Source of the DNA: a virus
Length of the DNA: 27,843 nucleotides
IMG/VR virus record: IMGVR_UViG_3300025137_000206
Coordinates: 1-27,843 of that record
Reading direction: 5' to 3' (one strand)
Shown here one piece after another: positions 6,745 through 13,406 of the stretch. The translations under genes were made by a program, and so were the position numbers. The notes under the pieces were generated by a model. The model saw nothing but the letters and a program-made list of their open reading frames with translations. It made no database searches and was not told the DNA's origin. Each line of letters begins with the position of its first letter. The first letter of the stretch is position 1.

Positions 6745-6755
6745 GGAGCACTACC

Positions 6756-7433
6756 ATGGCCAACGTAAGAAAAACCCAAGAACTTGTCGACGCGATCGAC
6801 AACAAAGTTCGTCATATGTCCGATGATGCGCAAGAACCGCATAGGCAGAAAGATTTAATGCTCGGCACCGCTGAGTACGATGCACTGCGGGAAGATGTTC
6901 TTACTGAAATGTGGAGTGATGCCCCGCAGCTGCGCAATCAGCTGCCTTCTGACTGGTGCACTACACCCAACCGTATCGACGTCCACATCCAAGACGATTA
7001 CGGCAAGCGTATAAAATTTACACGGGTTGACAGCACCGATCAAGACCCACTCGTTTGCCCACCTAAGGTTAACAGCAGCTACGCACCCGATCACAAGATA
7101 AAATACTCTAACCTGTCGCCAGACGTCGTAACATGGATGGAAGACAACAGGCAGCGTGCAGCCAAGTGCGCTGAGATTGAGAGCCAGTTCAACACTGTGC
7201 GGCAGCAGCTGGCGGCGTTCATGTCACAGCACAAGTCGCTCAACACAGCGCTTAAAGAAATGCCAGAGATTGAACTCTACGTCCCTGAGCGTTTCATGGA
7301 GCGCTACCGTGCCAAAGCAGCACCACGTGTCAAGCCAGAAGCACCGACCAACGTCGAAGAACTTAACATTGATCGTGACAGCCTAGCCGCTGCCGCTATC
7401 GCCCACCGCATGTCCCAATCAAACGCAGCATAG
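6756..7433 (+). CDS. 225-residue phage protein with helical C-terminus
   Basis: ATG 6756 follows AAGGAGC (6743-6749) at good spacing. Helices dominate the N-terminus (about 1-60). A strand-rich middle (NRIDVHIQDDYGKRIKFTRV, about 72-95) leads into a long helical stretch (RQRAAKCAEIESQFNTVRQQLAAFMSQHKSLNTALKEMPE, about 133-170) that could form a coiled coil. The 'hKSLNxAlkxxPexxxhVPxxhhxR' pattern recalls uncharacterised phage proteins encoded near replication genes. No enzyme motif is visible. Confidence 0.55.
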   Translation: MANVRKTQELVDAIDNKVRHMSDDAQEPHRQKDLMLGTAEYDALREDVLTEMWSDAPQLRNQLPSDWCTTPNRIDVHIQDDYGKRIKFTRVDSTDQDPLVCPPKVNSSYAPDHKIKYSNLSPDVVTWMEDNRQRAAKCAEIESQFNTVRQQLAAFMSQHKSLNTALKEMPEIELYVPERFMERYRAKAAPRVKPEAPTNVEELNIDRDSLAAAAIAHRMSQSNAA

Positions 7434-7443
7434 GAGACTACAA

Positions 7444-7956
7444 ATGAGACAGTACGGAGAAGTTGCAACCAAAGCCCGAGAGCGAGGCATTAACCCTCGG
7501 ACGGTACACACCCGCATGCACCATGGTATGACGCTTGACCAAGCTCTAAGCACGCCGGTGCGCCAATATAATATAAAAACGCGCAAGCGGAAAAAGTGGG
7601 CAGGAACAAATCCTAAAAGCCAACTAGTGTGGAACTACCTACTAGTAAATCGTACAGCAAGCCCCAAAGAAGTTGCCCAAGCCACAGGAGTATCTAGCAG
7701 CCACGTCTACCGGTTAATGAATAAAATCGGCACCCCGCTTGAAGTCTTTGAAACTGAGGCACAAGCTGCTAACGTGTCAACACAACCACCTGTGCAGGAA
7801 GACGCCTCGTACATCGAACACGTTGGCGTCGAGAAAGCCATTAAGTTGGCTGGGTTTGCAGCAACAACATCGCCAGAGCCGCAGCGAGACGGAGTGTGGA
7901 CGTCGACAATTATCTTAGCGATCGCCGCTATCGCAGCCTTAATTATCTGGGGGTAA
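7444..7956 (+). CDS. Putative DNA-binding protein with C-terminal membrane anchor
   Basis: A 170-residue protein with three visible parts. Residues about 5-40 (ARERGINPRTVHTRMHHGMTLDQALSTPVR) resemble the small repeat often found in phage homing-type and DNA-binding proteins. Residues about 72-96 (ASPKEVAQATGVSSSHVYRLMNKIG) form a clear helix-turn-helix pattern. Residues about 152-169 (WTSTIILAIAAIAALIIWG) are a single hydrophobic helix at the extreme C-terminus, as in tail-anchored proteins. A basic KTRKRKKW segment lies between the first two parts. Together this suggests a DNA-binding protein held at the cytoplasmic membrane, perhaps for DNA positioning or membrane-linked regulation. GGAG (7433-7436) is the ribosome binding site. 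Confidence 0.6.
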   Translation: MRQYGEVATKARERGINPRTVHTRMHHGMTLDQALSTPVRQYNIKTRKRKKWAGTNPKSQLVWNYLLVNRTASPKEVAQATGVSSSHVYRLMNKIGTPLEVFETEAQAANVSTQPPVQEDASYIEHVGVEKAIKLAGFAATTSPEPQRDGVWTSTIILAIAAIAALIIWG

Positions 7957-7957
7957 G

Positions 7958-8266
7958 ATGACTACACTACTCGACAAGTGGAAAGAGCTAGCCAAGATCG
8001 AAAACCAGCGGATGTTGGAAGCGCAGTGGGGCGGTCGATCCCCTAACTACGGAGTAACTTCTAGTGGTAATGGTAGTGGCAAGCCACGCATGGCAGACAT
8101 CAAACGCTCTAAGCCAGCCCAAGAACTACTGCGTCTGTCCGAGCAAGGCTACTCGTTAGCTGAGGCTGCGCGGTTCACCGCTACACCTGTGGAAGACATA
8201 ATACGCAGAAGCAGGCGTTTTCAAATTCAGTTTAAAGGCGGGTACTCGGGGCCAGTTGCTAAGTAA
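7958..8266 (+). CDS. 102-residue protein with a helix-turn-helix-like C-terminus
   Basis: ATG 7958 starts one base after the preceding stop. The N-terminus is helical (LLDKWKELAKIENQRMLEAQW), followed by a Gly/Ser-rich linker. The C-terminal half contains QELLRLSEQGYSLAEAARFTATPVEDIIRRSRRF, which reads as a helix-turn-helix of the type found in small phage regulators and terminase-like adaptors. It probably binds DNA. The gene ends the unit: it is followed by hairpins and a T-run at 8281-8358. Confidence 0.55.
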   Translation: MTTLLDKWKELAKIENQRMLEAQWGGRSPNYGVTSSGNGSGKPRMADIKRSKPAQELLRLSEQGYSLAEAARFTATPVEDIIRRSRRFQIQFKGGYSGPVAK

Positions 8267-8280
8267 TCTGCTCAGCCCCA

Positions 8281-8331
8281 GTCGGCGGTGGGCAGACCAA
8301 AAACACCGACAGCGCGGCAAAGGTCTTTTTT
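8281..8331 (+). terminator. Possible intrinsic terminator with a competing stem
   Basis: AGACC (8294-8298) pairs with GGTCT (8322-8326), running into a T-tract (8326-8331), so it can act as a weak intrinsic terminator after the gene ending at 8266. A second stem, GTCGG (8281-8285) with CCGAC (8306-8310), interlocks with the first, so the two compete or form a pseudoknot, as in attenuators. The stems are short. Confidence 0.4.
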
Positions 8332-8345
8332 CGTATTTGGTCCTT

Positions 8346-8358
8346 CGGCCTGAGGCCG
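8346..8358 (+). other. Short hairpin upstream of a small-gene cluster
   Basis: CGGCC-TGA-GGCCG forms a tight 5-bp stem with a 3-base loop, 24 bp before the ATG at 8383. It could lie in the leader of the small-gene mRNA, stabilise its 5' end, or be part of the terminator region before it. Confidence 0.4.
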
Positions 8359-8382
8359 CGCATCTAAACAAAGGAGAGCAAC

Positions 8383-8565
8383 ATGAAAAAGTACAAGGTC
8401 AATCTTTCAACCGTGAAAGAGATCGAACTTATCGTTGAGGCAGAAAGCGAAGACGCGATTGAGCAGCTGCTTGCCGACGACAAACTCTTCGACAAAGCCA
8501 CAAGCGAAGAAGAAACATTCTATGGGTGTAACCCGTGGGAGATTGCGCAGATGGAGGAAGTATGA
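8383..8565 (+). CDS. Small MKKYKV-type phage protein, copy A
   Basis: ATG 8383 follows AAAGGAGAG (8370-8378), a strong ribosome binding site. The 60-residue product (MKKYKVNLSTVKEIELIVEAESEDAIEQLLAD...) has a beta-strand, 'hVEAxSxxEA' turn and helix pattern. This is common in tiny phage proteins and similar to the DpnD/PcfM-type fold; role unknown. The first 18 bases of the coding sequence are identical to those of the gene at 8780, which points to duplication. It leads a cluster of three tiny genes linked by ATGA overlaps, ending at the XRE-type regulator. Confidence 0.6.
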   Translation: MKKYKVNLSTVKEIELIVEAESEDAIEQLLADDKLFDKATSEEETFYGCNPWEIAQMEEV

Positions 8566-8783
8566 AACGTAACTTAGAAATTTACCTGCGCGATGACGCA
8601 AGCGTAGAGCCGTTCCGTGAGAAGATCATTCACACGACTTACGTCGAGATGTTCAAAGACCACGTCATGTACTTAGCTGACGGCGACAAACACAATTCCA
8701 TCCGCATAGATAAAAACCACGACTGGTGGGTGAACGGTGAGAAGTATGAATACCTATTTGTACACGCGAGGAAGGAAGCATGA
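8562..8783 (+). CDS. 73-residue phage protein of unknown function
   Basis: ATG 8562 lies in an ATGA overlap with the preceding gene, with GGAGGAAG (8553-8560) close upstream. A frame open from 8535 is less likely. The product (MKRNLEIYLRDDASVEPFREKIIHTTYVEMFKDHVMYLADGDKHNSIRID...) looks like a small all-beta protein with a Trp/His-rich loop (KNHDWWVNGEKYEY). No family is recognised. Position between two related MKKYKV-type genes suggests one short functional cassette. Confidence 0.55.
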   Translation: MKRNLEIYLRDDASVEPFREKIIHTTYVEMFKDHVMYLADGDKHNSIRIDKNHDWWVNGEKYEYLFVHARKEA

Positions 8784-8941
8784 AAAAGTACAAGGTCGTA
8801 GTCATGCAGCAAAACGTTTTCTACGAAGAAGCCGAAACAGCAGAGGAAGCACGGCGCATCGCTTTAGAAGATCGCATCTGGGATGCAGACCAGAGCGAGG
8901 GAGATACCTACGATTATGAAATTTTTGTGGAGGAAGTGTGA
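8780..8941 (+). CDS. Small MKKYKV-type phage protein, copy B
   Basis: ATG 8780 overlaps the preceding stop, with GGAAGGAAG (8770-8778) as ribosome binding site. The 53-residue product (MKKYKVVVMQQNVFYEEAETAEEARRIALED...) repeats the strand-turn-helix plan of copy A and shares an identical 18-base start with it; after that the two diverge. It is acidic and ends in EEV, as copy A does. The A of its stop codon is the A of the regulator's ATG at 8941. Probably an old tandem duplication with the middle gene inserted between copies. Confidence 0.55.
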   Translation: MKKYKVVVMQQNVFYEEAETAEEARRIALEDRIWDADQSEGDTYDYEIFVEEV

Positions 8942-9270
8942 TGATTACATTTTGTGGAAACAAATTACGGTATTGGCGAAAGTATAGGGGTTACACCATG
9001 TCAACCATGGGAGCCGATTTGGATATGAACTACTCAATCATTTCAAGGTACGAAAGCAGCAAAATTAAAAAGCCTTCCTTTGAAAAAATTAAAAGAATGG
9101 CAAACTATTTGGAGTGCAGCATTAACGATCTGAGTTGCGAAATAGATACTTGTGATCTGTGTGTAGAAGTACGCGCAGAAGAAGCTGCCGAGGCGGAAAC
9201 TGCCGCGATGGTCATACCCCAGCGCGTTGACGTTCATGTTCATGTTAAAATTGATTGGGGGTTTTCGTGA
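8941..9270 (+). CDS. XRE-family helix-turn-helix regulator
   Basis: A 109-residue protein. Residues about 7-64 (GNKLRYWRKYRGYTMSTMGADLDMNYSIISRYES...) form a Cro/C1-type helix-turn-helix: an 'LR..R...G.t...' first helix, recognition helix around NYSIISRYE, and 'SFEKIKRMANYLECSINDL'. A small Cys cluster (C66, C71, C74) follows. The C-terminus is short and carries no LexA-like peptidase domain, so it is not a self-cleaving repressor. It is the best visible candidate for binding the repeated palindrome, but it is transcribed with the early genes, so a Cro-like role is as plausible as a lysogeny repressor. Its stop overlaps the polymerase GTG start. Confidence 0.75.
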   Translation: MITFCGNKLRYWRKYRGYTMSTMGADLDMNYSIISRYESSKIKKPSFEKIKRMANYLECSINDLSCEIDTCDLCVEVRAEEAAEAETAAMVIPQRVDVHVHVKIDWGFS

Positions 9271-11195
9271 AAATAGCAACCGTTGACCTAGAAACATACT
9301 GGGCTGTCGGTCACTCGCTGACCAAGATGTCACCCATCGCGTACTGTATGCACCCCGACACCGAGATCATCAGCTGCGCGTTTAAGTTCGGCAACGCCCC
9401 TACTGTCGTTGTGTTCGGTGAGCAGGAGGTCAAAGACTACTGCGCCAAGGTTGACTGGTCTCAATACTGGGTTGTCGGTCACAACCTGTCGGGCTTCGAC
9501 AGCATGATCCTGTCATGGCGTCTCGGCATCAAGCCATTGTTCTGGGGCTGCACGCTGGCTATGGCTCGGCCTATTCACGCTAAGGACGTGGGCCTGTCAC
9601 TGGCCAAGCTGGTCGCGCACTACGAACTCGGCGTCAAAGATCAAACGGTTCTGCACAACACCAAGGGCAGACGACTGGCTGACTTCACTGACGAAGAGAT
9701 CGCAGAGATGCGCGTGTACAACGCAGCCGACGTTGACCAGTGCTACGGGTTATTAAGACGACTCATGCCGCAGACAAATGCCGACGAACTCAAGCTGATC
9801 GACATGACCATTCGTATGCTTATCGAACCTAAGTTTGACATCAACCGGACCCTACTTGTTCACACGTCAGCAGATGAAGATGCACGCAAGGAAGCATTGT
9901 TGGCTCATGCAGCAACGGTCATGGGTGTACGAGAAGACGGCGTTAGCAACGAAGAAGCGGCGGAAGCGGCGTTGACTGTATTGTCGTCAGCGGCTAAATT
10001 CAAAAAGCTCTTGGAGGCCCTAGGTGTGGACGTACCCATGAAGGTTTCGCCGTCTGACCCAGAGAAACAAATACCCGCTTTGGCTAAGACCGACGAAGAC
10101 TTCCTAGCTCTCCAAGAGCACGATGACCCTCTTGTCGCCAACGCAGCAGCTGCCAGGTTAGAAGCGAAGTCGACGATACTACAGACGCGCATACAAGCGT
10201 TTATCGACGCGTCCGACTCACACCCCCAAAACAAGATGCCGATTCCCCTTAGGTACTACGGGGCAGACACCACCGGTCGGTGGAGCGGGTGGGGATACAA
10301 CCCTCAGAACCTGCCACGGGTAAATCCATACGACCCGAAACCATCTGACGCTCTGCGCATGTCGTTGGTAGCACCACCGGGCCATATGGTCGTCGTAGCC
10401 GATTTATCTGGTATCGAACTGCGAGTTAATCACTTCCTCTGGGACGTGTCATCCAGCACCAAACTGTTCCGTGCAGACCCCGGCGGCGCTGATCTGTACA
10501 AAGATTTCGCCAGCACTCTGTACGACATACCTATCAGCCAAGTGACCAAGACCCAGCGGCAGGTCGGCAAGGTTGCGCACCTAGGTCTGGGTTTCGGCGC
10601 TGGACACGTGACGTTCCAGAAGGTTGCCAAACTCATGGGCGGCGTAGACATTACTGAGGACGAGAGCCGTGACATTGTAGACAAGTGGCGGTCTGCATAC
10701 CCCGAGATAAAAAAGGGCTGGCGCACATGCCACAGCCGGTTAACCACTATAATGAACGGCAACACAGGCAAGGCCGTCGACCCGTGGGGTATGGTGTTCC
10801 CGATACCTGAGGGGCTGCAAACCCCCAAGGGTGTGATCCGTTACCCTGACCTACGCGAAGAAGACAACGAAGACCCCGACGACGACCGCAAGGAATTTTG
10901 GTACGGCACTGGTCGACACAAGGCGCGTATCTACGCAGGGAAGATCGACGAGAACATCGTGCAGCACCTCGCTAGATGTATTATTGCCGACAACGCACTG
11001 GCTGTCCAAAAGGCTCTGGGGTTGAACCCTGCGCTGATGGTACACGACGAACTGGTTTACGTGGTGCCAGAAGCAAATGCCCAAATGGTACTAGATACTG
11101 TGCAAGATGTTATGCGGACCCCACCATGTTGGTGGCCAGAGTTGATCACTTGGTCAGAAGGAGACATAGCCGAAAGTTATGGTAAGGCGAAGTAA
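9267..11195 (+). CDS. Family A DNA polymerase with 3'-5' exonuclease domain
   Basis: Phage replicative polymerase, 642 residues from GTG 9267, with a G-run (9257-9261) as ribosome binding site; GTGA overlaps the preceding stop. The exonuclease domain shows all three motifs: VDLET (D7, E9), GHNLSGFD (D78) and YNAAD (Y151, D155). Polymerase motif A is DLSGIELR (D379). Motif B is RQVGKVAHLGLGFG (R431 to G444). Motif C is VHDE (H593-E595). There is no 5'-nuclease domain. The residue matching E. coli Pol I Phe762 (T7 Tyr526) is Leu439; marine viral studies link Leu there to slower replication and temperate phages, which fits the integrase in this window. Confidence 0.95.
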   Translation: MKIATVDLETYWAVGHSLTKMSPIAYCMHPDTEIISCAFKFGNAPTVVVFGEQEVKDYCAKVDWSQYWVVGHNLSGFDSMILSWRLGIKPLFWGCTLAMARPIHAKDVGLSLAKLVAHYELGVKDQTVLHNTKGRRLADFTDEEIAEMRVYNAADVDQCYGLLRRLMPQTNADELKLIDMTIRMLIEPKFDINRTLLVHTSADEDARKEALLAHAATVMGVREDGVSNEEAAEAALTVLSSAAKFKKLLEALGVDVPMKVSPSDPEKQIPALAKTDEDFLALQEHDDPLVANAAAARLEAKSTILQTRIQAFIDASDSHPQNKMPIPLRYYGADTTGRWSGWGYNPQNLPRVNPYDPKPSDALRMSLVAPPGHMVVVADLSGIELRVNHFLWDVSSSTKLFRADPGGADLYKDFASTLYDIPISQVTKTQRQVGKVAHLGLGFGAGHVTFQKVAKLMGGVDITEDESRDIVDKWRSAYPEIKKGWRTCHSRLTTIMNGNTGKAVDPWGMVFPIPEGLQTPKGVIRYPDLREEDNEDPDDDRKEFWYGTGRHKARIYAGKIDENIVQHLARCIIADNALAVQKALGLNPALMVHDELVYVVPEANAQMVLDTVQDVMRTPPCWWPELITWSEGDIAESYGKAK

Positions 11196-11197
11196 TG

Positions 11198-11207
11198 TGT
11201 TAACATG
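11198..11207 (+). promoter_or_regulatory. Operator-like motif, copy 6 (half site)
   Basis: TGTTAACATG, preceded by TAATG, matches the left part of the motif; the right half is degenerate. It lies immediately after the polymerase stop and pairs with the inverted copy at 11234. Confidence 0.45.
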
Positions 11208-11233
11208 GTTGCACATGCTTTAATATGCTGCTA

Positions 11234-11247
11234 GTTACGTGTTAACA
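11234..11247 (-). promoter_or_regulatory. Operator-like motif, copy 7 (inverted)
   Basis: GTTACGTGTTAACA is the reverse complement of TGTTAACACGTAAC. With copy 6 it brackets about 27 bp of the polymerase-downstream gap, giving two motif copies in opposite orientation before the small gene at 11276. Confidence 0.6.
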
Positions 11248-11275
11248 CAACGCCACCAACTAAGTAGGAGCTTTT

Positions 11276-11425
11276 ATGAACCAGTGCCTTACACCCGCGG
11301 TAGCAGCATGTGGCGCGACAACCCAATGGGCAAACGGACCAACAGCCCCACCCTTTTTAGACCGAAATGATACTTTAACGTCGATGAATATCGGAACGCT
11401 TTTAGGAAAAGAGAAACCGGTTTAA
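11276..11425 (+). CDS. 49-residue protein of unknown function
   Basis: ATG 11276 follows TAGGAG (11265-11270) at ideal spacing, the main support for this short frame. The product (MNQCLTPAVAACGATTQWANGPTAPPFLDRND...) is Thr/Pro/Ala-rich with two Cys near the start and little predicted structure. It could be a small host-takeover protein or an untranslated spacer frame. It fills most of the gap between polymerase and the next gene and lies behind operator-like copies 6 and 7. Confidence 0.4.
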   Translation: MNQCLTPAVAACGATTQWANGPTAPPFLDRNDTLTSMNIGTLLGKEKPV

Positions 11426-11440
11426 GGGAGAGGTAAACCC

Positions 11441-12031
11441 ATGATGGGATTTACAACAGACAACTGTAGAGTGCCGCACGCGGACGAGCTGTCAGAATGT
11501 ACAGAGTATTTAGTAAACAACGGTAAGACAGTTAAGAAATGGCTTACTCTTGCAGACAAATACATGCAGAGCTACGTCGCTGAACCAGACATATTTATTA
11601 TGCCACCGTCGCATAAGTTTTTGACCCCACTGGTCGAGCTTTATGCTAGAAATACGGAAGGGTTTGTACAGTACATAATAATGGTTCGGGACTCGTTCAG
11701 CAAAGAAGATGCTGCGTGGGAACAGGTGCAAGCAGTACACCGCCGTATCAACGGCAGATTAGTGCAGCAGCTGCGACGAGAAAGATCGAACAGAGCCATT
11801 GCAAAAGCAGAAACGCTGTATGGCGAAACAGACTACCACACCCGGCTACAGTGGGTATCGACTTTAGAACACGGCTGGGCAAAGCGACGTTTGGCGTTTT
11901 TAAATGACTGGAGGAAAAAGTCGGCAGAGCCGAGATTAGACGTTGAAACAAGAGCCGAGTTACTCGCTGAGTTCTGGGACACCATCGACACAGAAATATA
12001 TGAAGCAAAGGAACTGCCCCCTTGGAACTAA
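11441..12031 (+). CDS. 196-residue helical phage protein of unknown function
   Basis: ATG 11441 follows GGGAGAGG (11426-11433); ATG 11444 is an alternative. The protein is mainly helical, with charged segments (VQAVHRRINGRLVQQLRRERSNRAIAKAETLYGE) and a basic, Trp-containing second half (WAKRRLAFLNDWRKKSAEPR). It may bind DNA or a replication protein. It is encoded between polymerase and the Cas4/RecB-like nuclease and its last ten bases overlap the nuclease start, so a role in DNA metabolism is likely by context. No catalytic motif is seen. Confidence 0.55.
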   Translation: MMGFTTDNCRVPHADELSECTEYLVNNGKTVKKWLTLADKYMQSYVAEPDIFIMPPSHKFLTPLVELYARNTEGFVQYIIMVRDSFSKEDAAWEQVQAVHRRINGRLVQQLRRERSNRAIAKAETLYGETDYHTRLQWVSTLEHGWAKRRLAFLNDWRKKSAEPRLDVETRAELLAEFWDTIDTEIYEAKELPPWN

Positions 12032-12687
12032 CTAAACCTTGGAGCTACTCAGCACTGACTGCGTTTGAGACGTGCCCAAAGCGTTACCAGCTTACGCGGG
12101 TGACAAAGCAGGTCGTTGAGAAACAGACTGAGGCTACGCTCTGGGGTAACAAAGTACACAAAGCATTGGAGTTGTTTGCCCTAGGCAAGCAGCCCCTGCC
12201 CGAAGAAATGCAGGAGTACGGGCGCTACGTCGAAAAAATATTGTCGTATGAGGGTAGACGTGTGGTAGAAGAACGCGTTGCCTTAAATAAAGGCTTTAAC
12301 CCCACTACATGGATGGCCAAGGACGTTTGGGTGCGGGGAATCATTGACATCGGTGTGGTTGGCTCTGACACTGCATACCTACTCGACTGGAAGACGGGTA
12401 AATTTCGTCCTGACTCCGACCAGCTAAAGCTGTTTGCTGCGCTGGCTTTTGCTAAATACCCTTGGGTATCCAAGGTCGTCACTGGTTTCATCTTCTTGAA
12501 ACCGAAGAAGTTTGAAAAGGAGAAGTTTACACGTAAACAGTTACCCGAAATATGGAACGATTTCGTGCCACGTCTAAGCCGGCTAGCCGTCGCCAATGCC
12601 GAAGATAAGTGGTTGCCCAAGCCGTCAGGACTTTGCAAAAATTGGTGCCCCGTAGGTCGCTCGTTATGTGAGTATTGTGGTCAATAA
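12022..12687 (+). CDS. PD-(D/E)XK exonuclease, Cas4/RecB-like, with Cys cluster
   Basis: A 221-residue nuclease starting at TTG 12022; no ATG lies before the conserved N-terminus, and AAAGGA (12007-12012) is about ten bases upstream. Family signatures occur in order: WSYSALTAFETCPKRY, GNKVHKALE (H46), GIIDIG (D109), DWKTGK (D122, K124) and QLKLF (Q134). C18 near the N-terminus plus C205, C209, C216 and C219 at the C-terminus match the arrangement that holds an iron-sulphur cluster in Cas4 and AddB-type nucleases. It probably makes 3' single-stranded ends for recombination or degrades DNA. It overlaps the preceding gene by ten bases. An internal copy of the operator motif lies at 12525. Confidence 0.82.
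   Translation: MELTKPWSYSALTAFETCPKRYQLTRVTKQVVEKQTEATLWGNKVHKALELFALGKQPLPEEMQEYGRYVEKILSYEGRRVVEERVALNKGFNPTTWMAKDVWVRGIIDIGVVGSDTAYLLDWKTGKFRPDSDQLKLFAALAFAKYPWVSKVVTGFIFLKPKKFEKEKFTRKQLPEIWNDFVPRLSRLAVANAEDKWLPKPSGLCKNWCPVGRSLCEYCGQ
12525..12538 (+). promoter_or_regulatory. Operator-like motif, copy 8 (inside a gene)
   Basis: GTTTACACGTAAAC is a perfect palindrome around AC and matches copy 1 over 14 bases, but lies in the nuclease coding sequence (residues FTRKQ). An intragenic site fits roadblock or stoperator action better than promoter repression. Confidence 0.5.
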
Positions 12688-12705
12688 GTTTACTACGGAG
12701 ATGAG

Positions 12706-12870
12706 ATGAGCGAGAATGACAAAACATTAATTGGTATGAGTAATGGAGAACTAATAGTTTACGGGTTTTCTAAAGATCAACTTACGCAGTTAGAGAACGA
12801 GTTACTGCATCGACTAGAGAGTATGGTAGAAAGATACGAGAGCGACGATCTGTATGGCGATGACACCTGA
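12706..12870 (+). CDS. 54-residue acidic helical protein
   Basis: ATG 12706 follows ACGGAG (12695-12700) at good spacing; ATG 12701 reaches a stop after two codons. The product (MSENDKTLIGMSNGELIVYGFSKDQLTQLENELLHRLESMVERYESDDLYGDDT) is acidic and mostly one amphipathic helix, so it may form a coiled coil. The last 17 bases overlap the VRR-NUC gene in another frame. No family is recognised; small acidic phage proteins sometimes inhibit host nucleases or mimic DNA, which is only a guess here. Confidence 0.5.
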   Translation: MSENDKTLIGMSNGELIVYGFSKDQLTQLENELLHRLESMVERYESDDLYGDDT

Positions 12871-13180
12871 GGGCAAAGTTAAGAAGCAAGTCAAAGAATA
12901 CTTGAAATCCATCGGGGCGTGGTACTACATGCCTGTGTCCAACGGTATGGGCCGTGTAGGATGCCCCGACATTTTAGTGTGCTACCAAGGTTTGTTTATG
13001 GCTTTCGAAACCAAAGCCCCCGGCAAGATTAAGAACGTTACTGCCAACCAGCAGCGCGAAATTGACGACATCTTACGTGTTAACGGGTTAGCACGTGTGG
13101 TAGACGACGTAGAGCAAGTGAAGGAGGCGATCCGTGACAAAATCATCGAAGCAGGAATTAGCGACGAAGAAAAAGTATAA
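12854..13180 (+). CDS. VRR-NUC domain nuclease
   Basis: A 108-residue stand-alone VRR-NUC (virus-type replication-repair nuclease). Motifs in order are TPEGKVKKQVKEYLKSIGA, GRVGCPDIL (G36, D39), FETKAP (E52, K54) and TANQQREID (Q66), matching the PD-(D/E)XK core. The end (GLARVVDDVEQVKEAI) is the usual C-terminal strand-helix. Stand-alone phage members are structure-specific nucleases thought to resolve branched DNA during replication and recombination. ATG 12854 is used; ATG 12860 is also possible. It overlaps the genes on both sides, by 17 and 47 bases. An inverted operator-like motif lies inside it at 13073. Confidence 0.85.
   Translation: MAMTPEGKVKKQVKEYLKSIGAWYYMPVSNGMGRVGCPDILVCYQGLFMAFETKAPGKIKNVTANQQREIDDILRVNGLARVVDDVEQVKEAIRDKIIEAGISDEEKV
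13073..13084 (-). promoter_or_regulatory. Operator-like motif, copy 9 (inside a gene, inverted)
   Basis: TTACGTGTTAAC is the reverse complement of GTTAACACGTAA, a 12-base match to the motif core. It lies in the VRR-NUC coding sequence, about 50 bp before the next gene start. Confidence 0.4.
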
Positions 13181-13406
13181 CGCTCGTAAAGACGTTATGG
13201 ACAGGCGCGTCGAACAGAACAAAGCCCGTCGCCAAGCTATGGCGGCAGGCAAAGTAAAAAAGGGTGACGGCAAGCACGTCGACCACAAGACCCCACTGGA
13301 CGCAGGTGGCAGCAACGCCAAGTCAAACCGTCGCGTCGTCAAAGCTAAAACCAACAAAGGTTGGCGCGGTAAAAAACCCGGCATGTACACGAAAGGTAAG
13401 ACATGA
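13134..13406 (+). CDS. Small HNH-like protein
   Basis: A 90-residue basic protein starting at GTG 13134, supported by an excellent AAGGAGG (13121-13127) six bases upstream, so a 47-base overlap with VRR-NUC is real. After a Lys/Arg-rich helix the motif GDGKHVDHKTPLDAGGSNAKSN (D50, H51, N61, N65) matches the 'VDHxxPLxxGGsnxxsN' core of small phage HNH proteins, followed by KTNKGW. The first two HNH elements are clear. The last His is replaced by Asn, which is common in this subfamily. It could nick DNA in replication or packaging, or be a non-catalytic DNA binder. The stop overlaps the next start (ATGA). Confidence 0.72.
   Translation: MTKSSKQELATKKKYNARKDVMDRRVEQNKARRQAMAAGKVKKGDGKHVDHKTPLDAGGSNAKSNRRVVKAKTNKGWRGKKPGMYTKGKT

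Noticed and set aside
7770-7782. TAACGTGTCAACA as an inverted operator copy
   Set aside because: It has several mismatches to the consensus and lies in coding sequence; too weak to count. The same applies to GTCAACACGTGTG near 16070.
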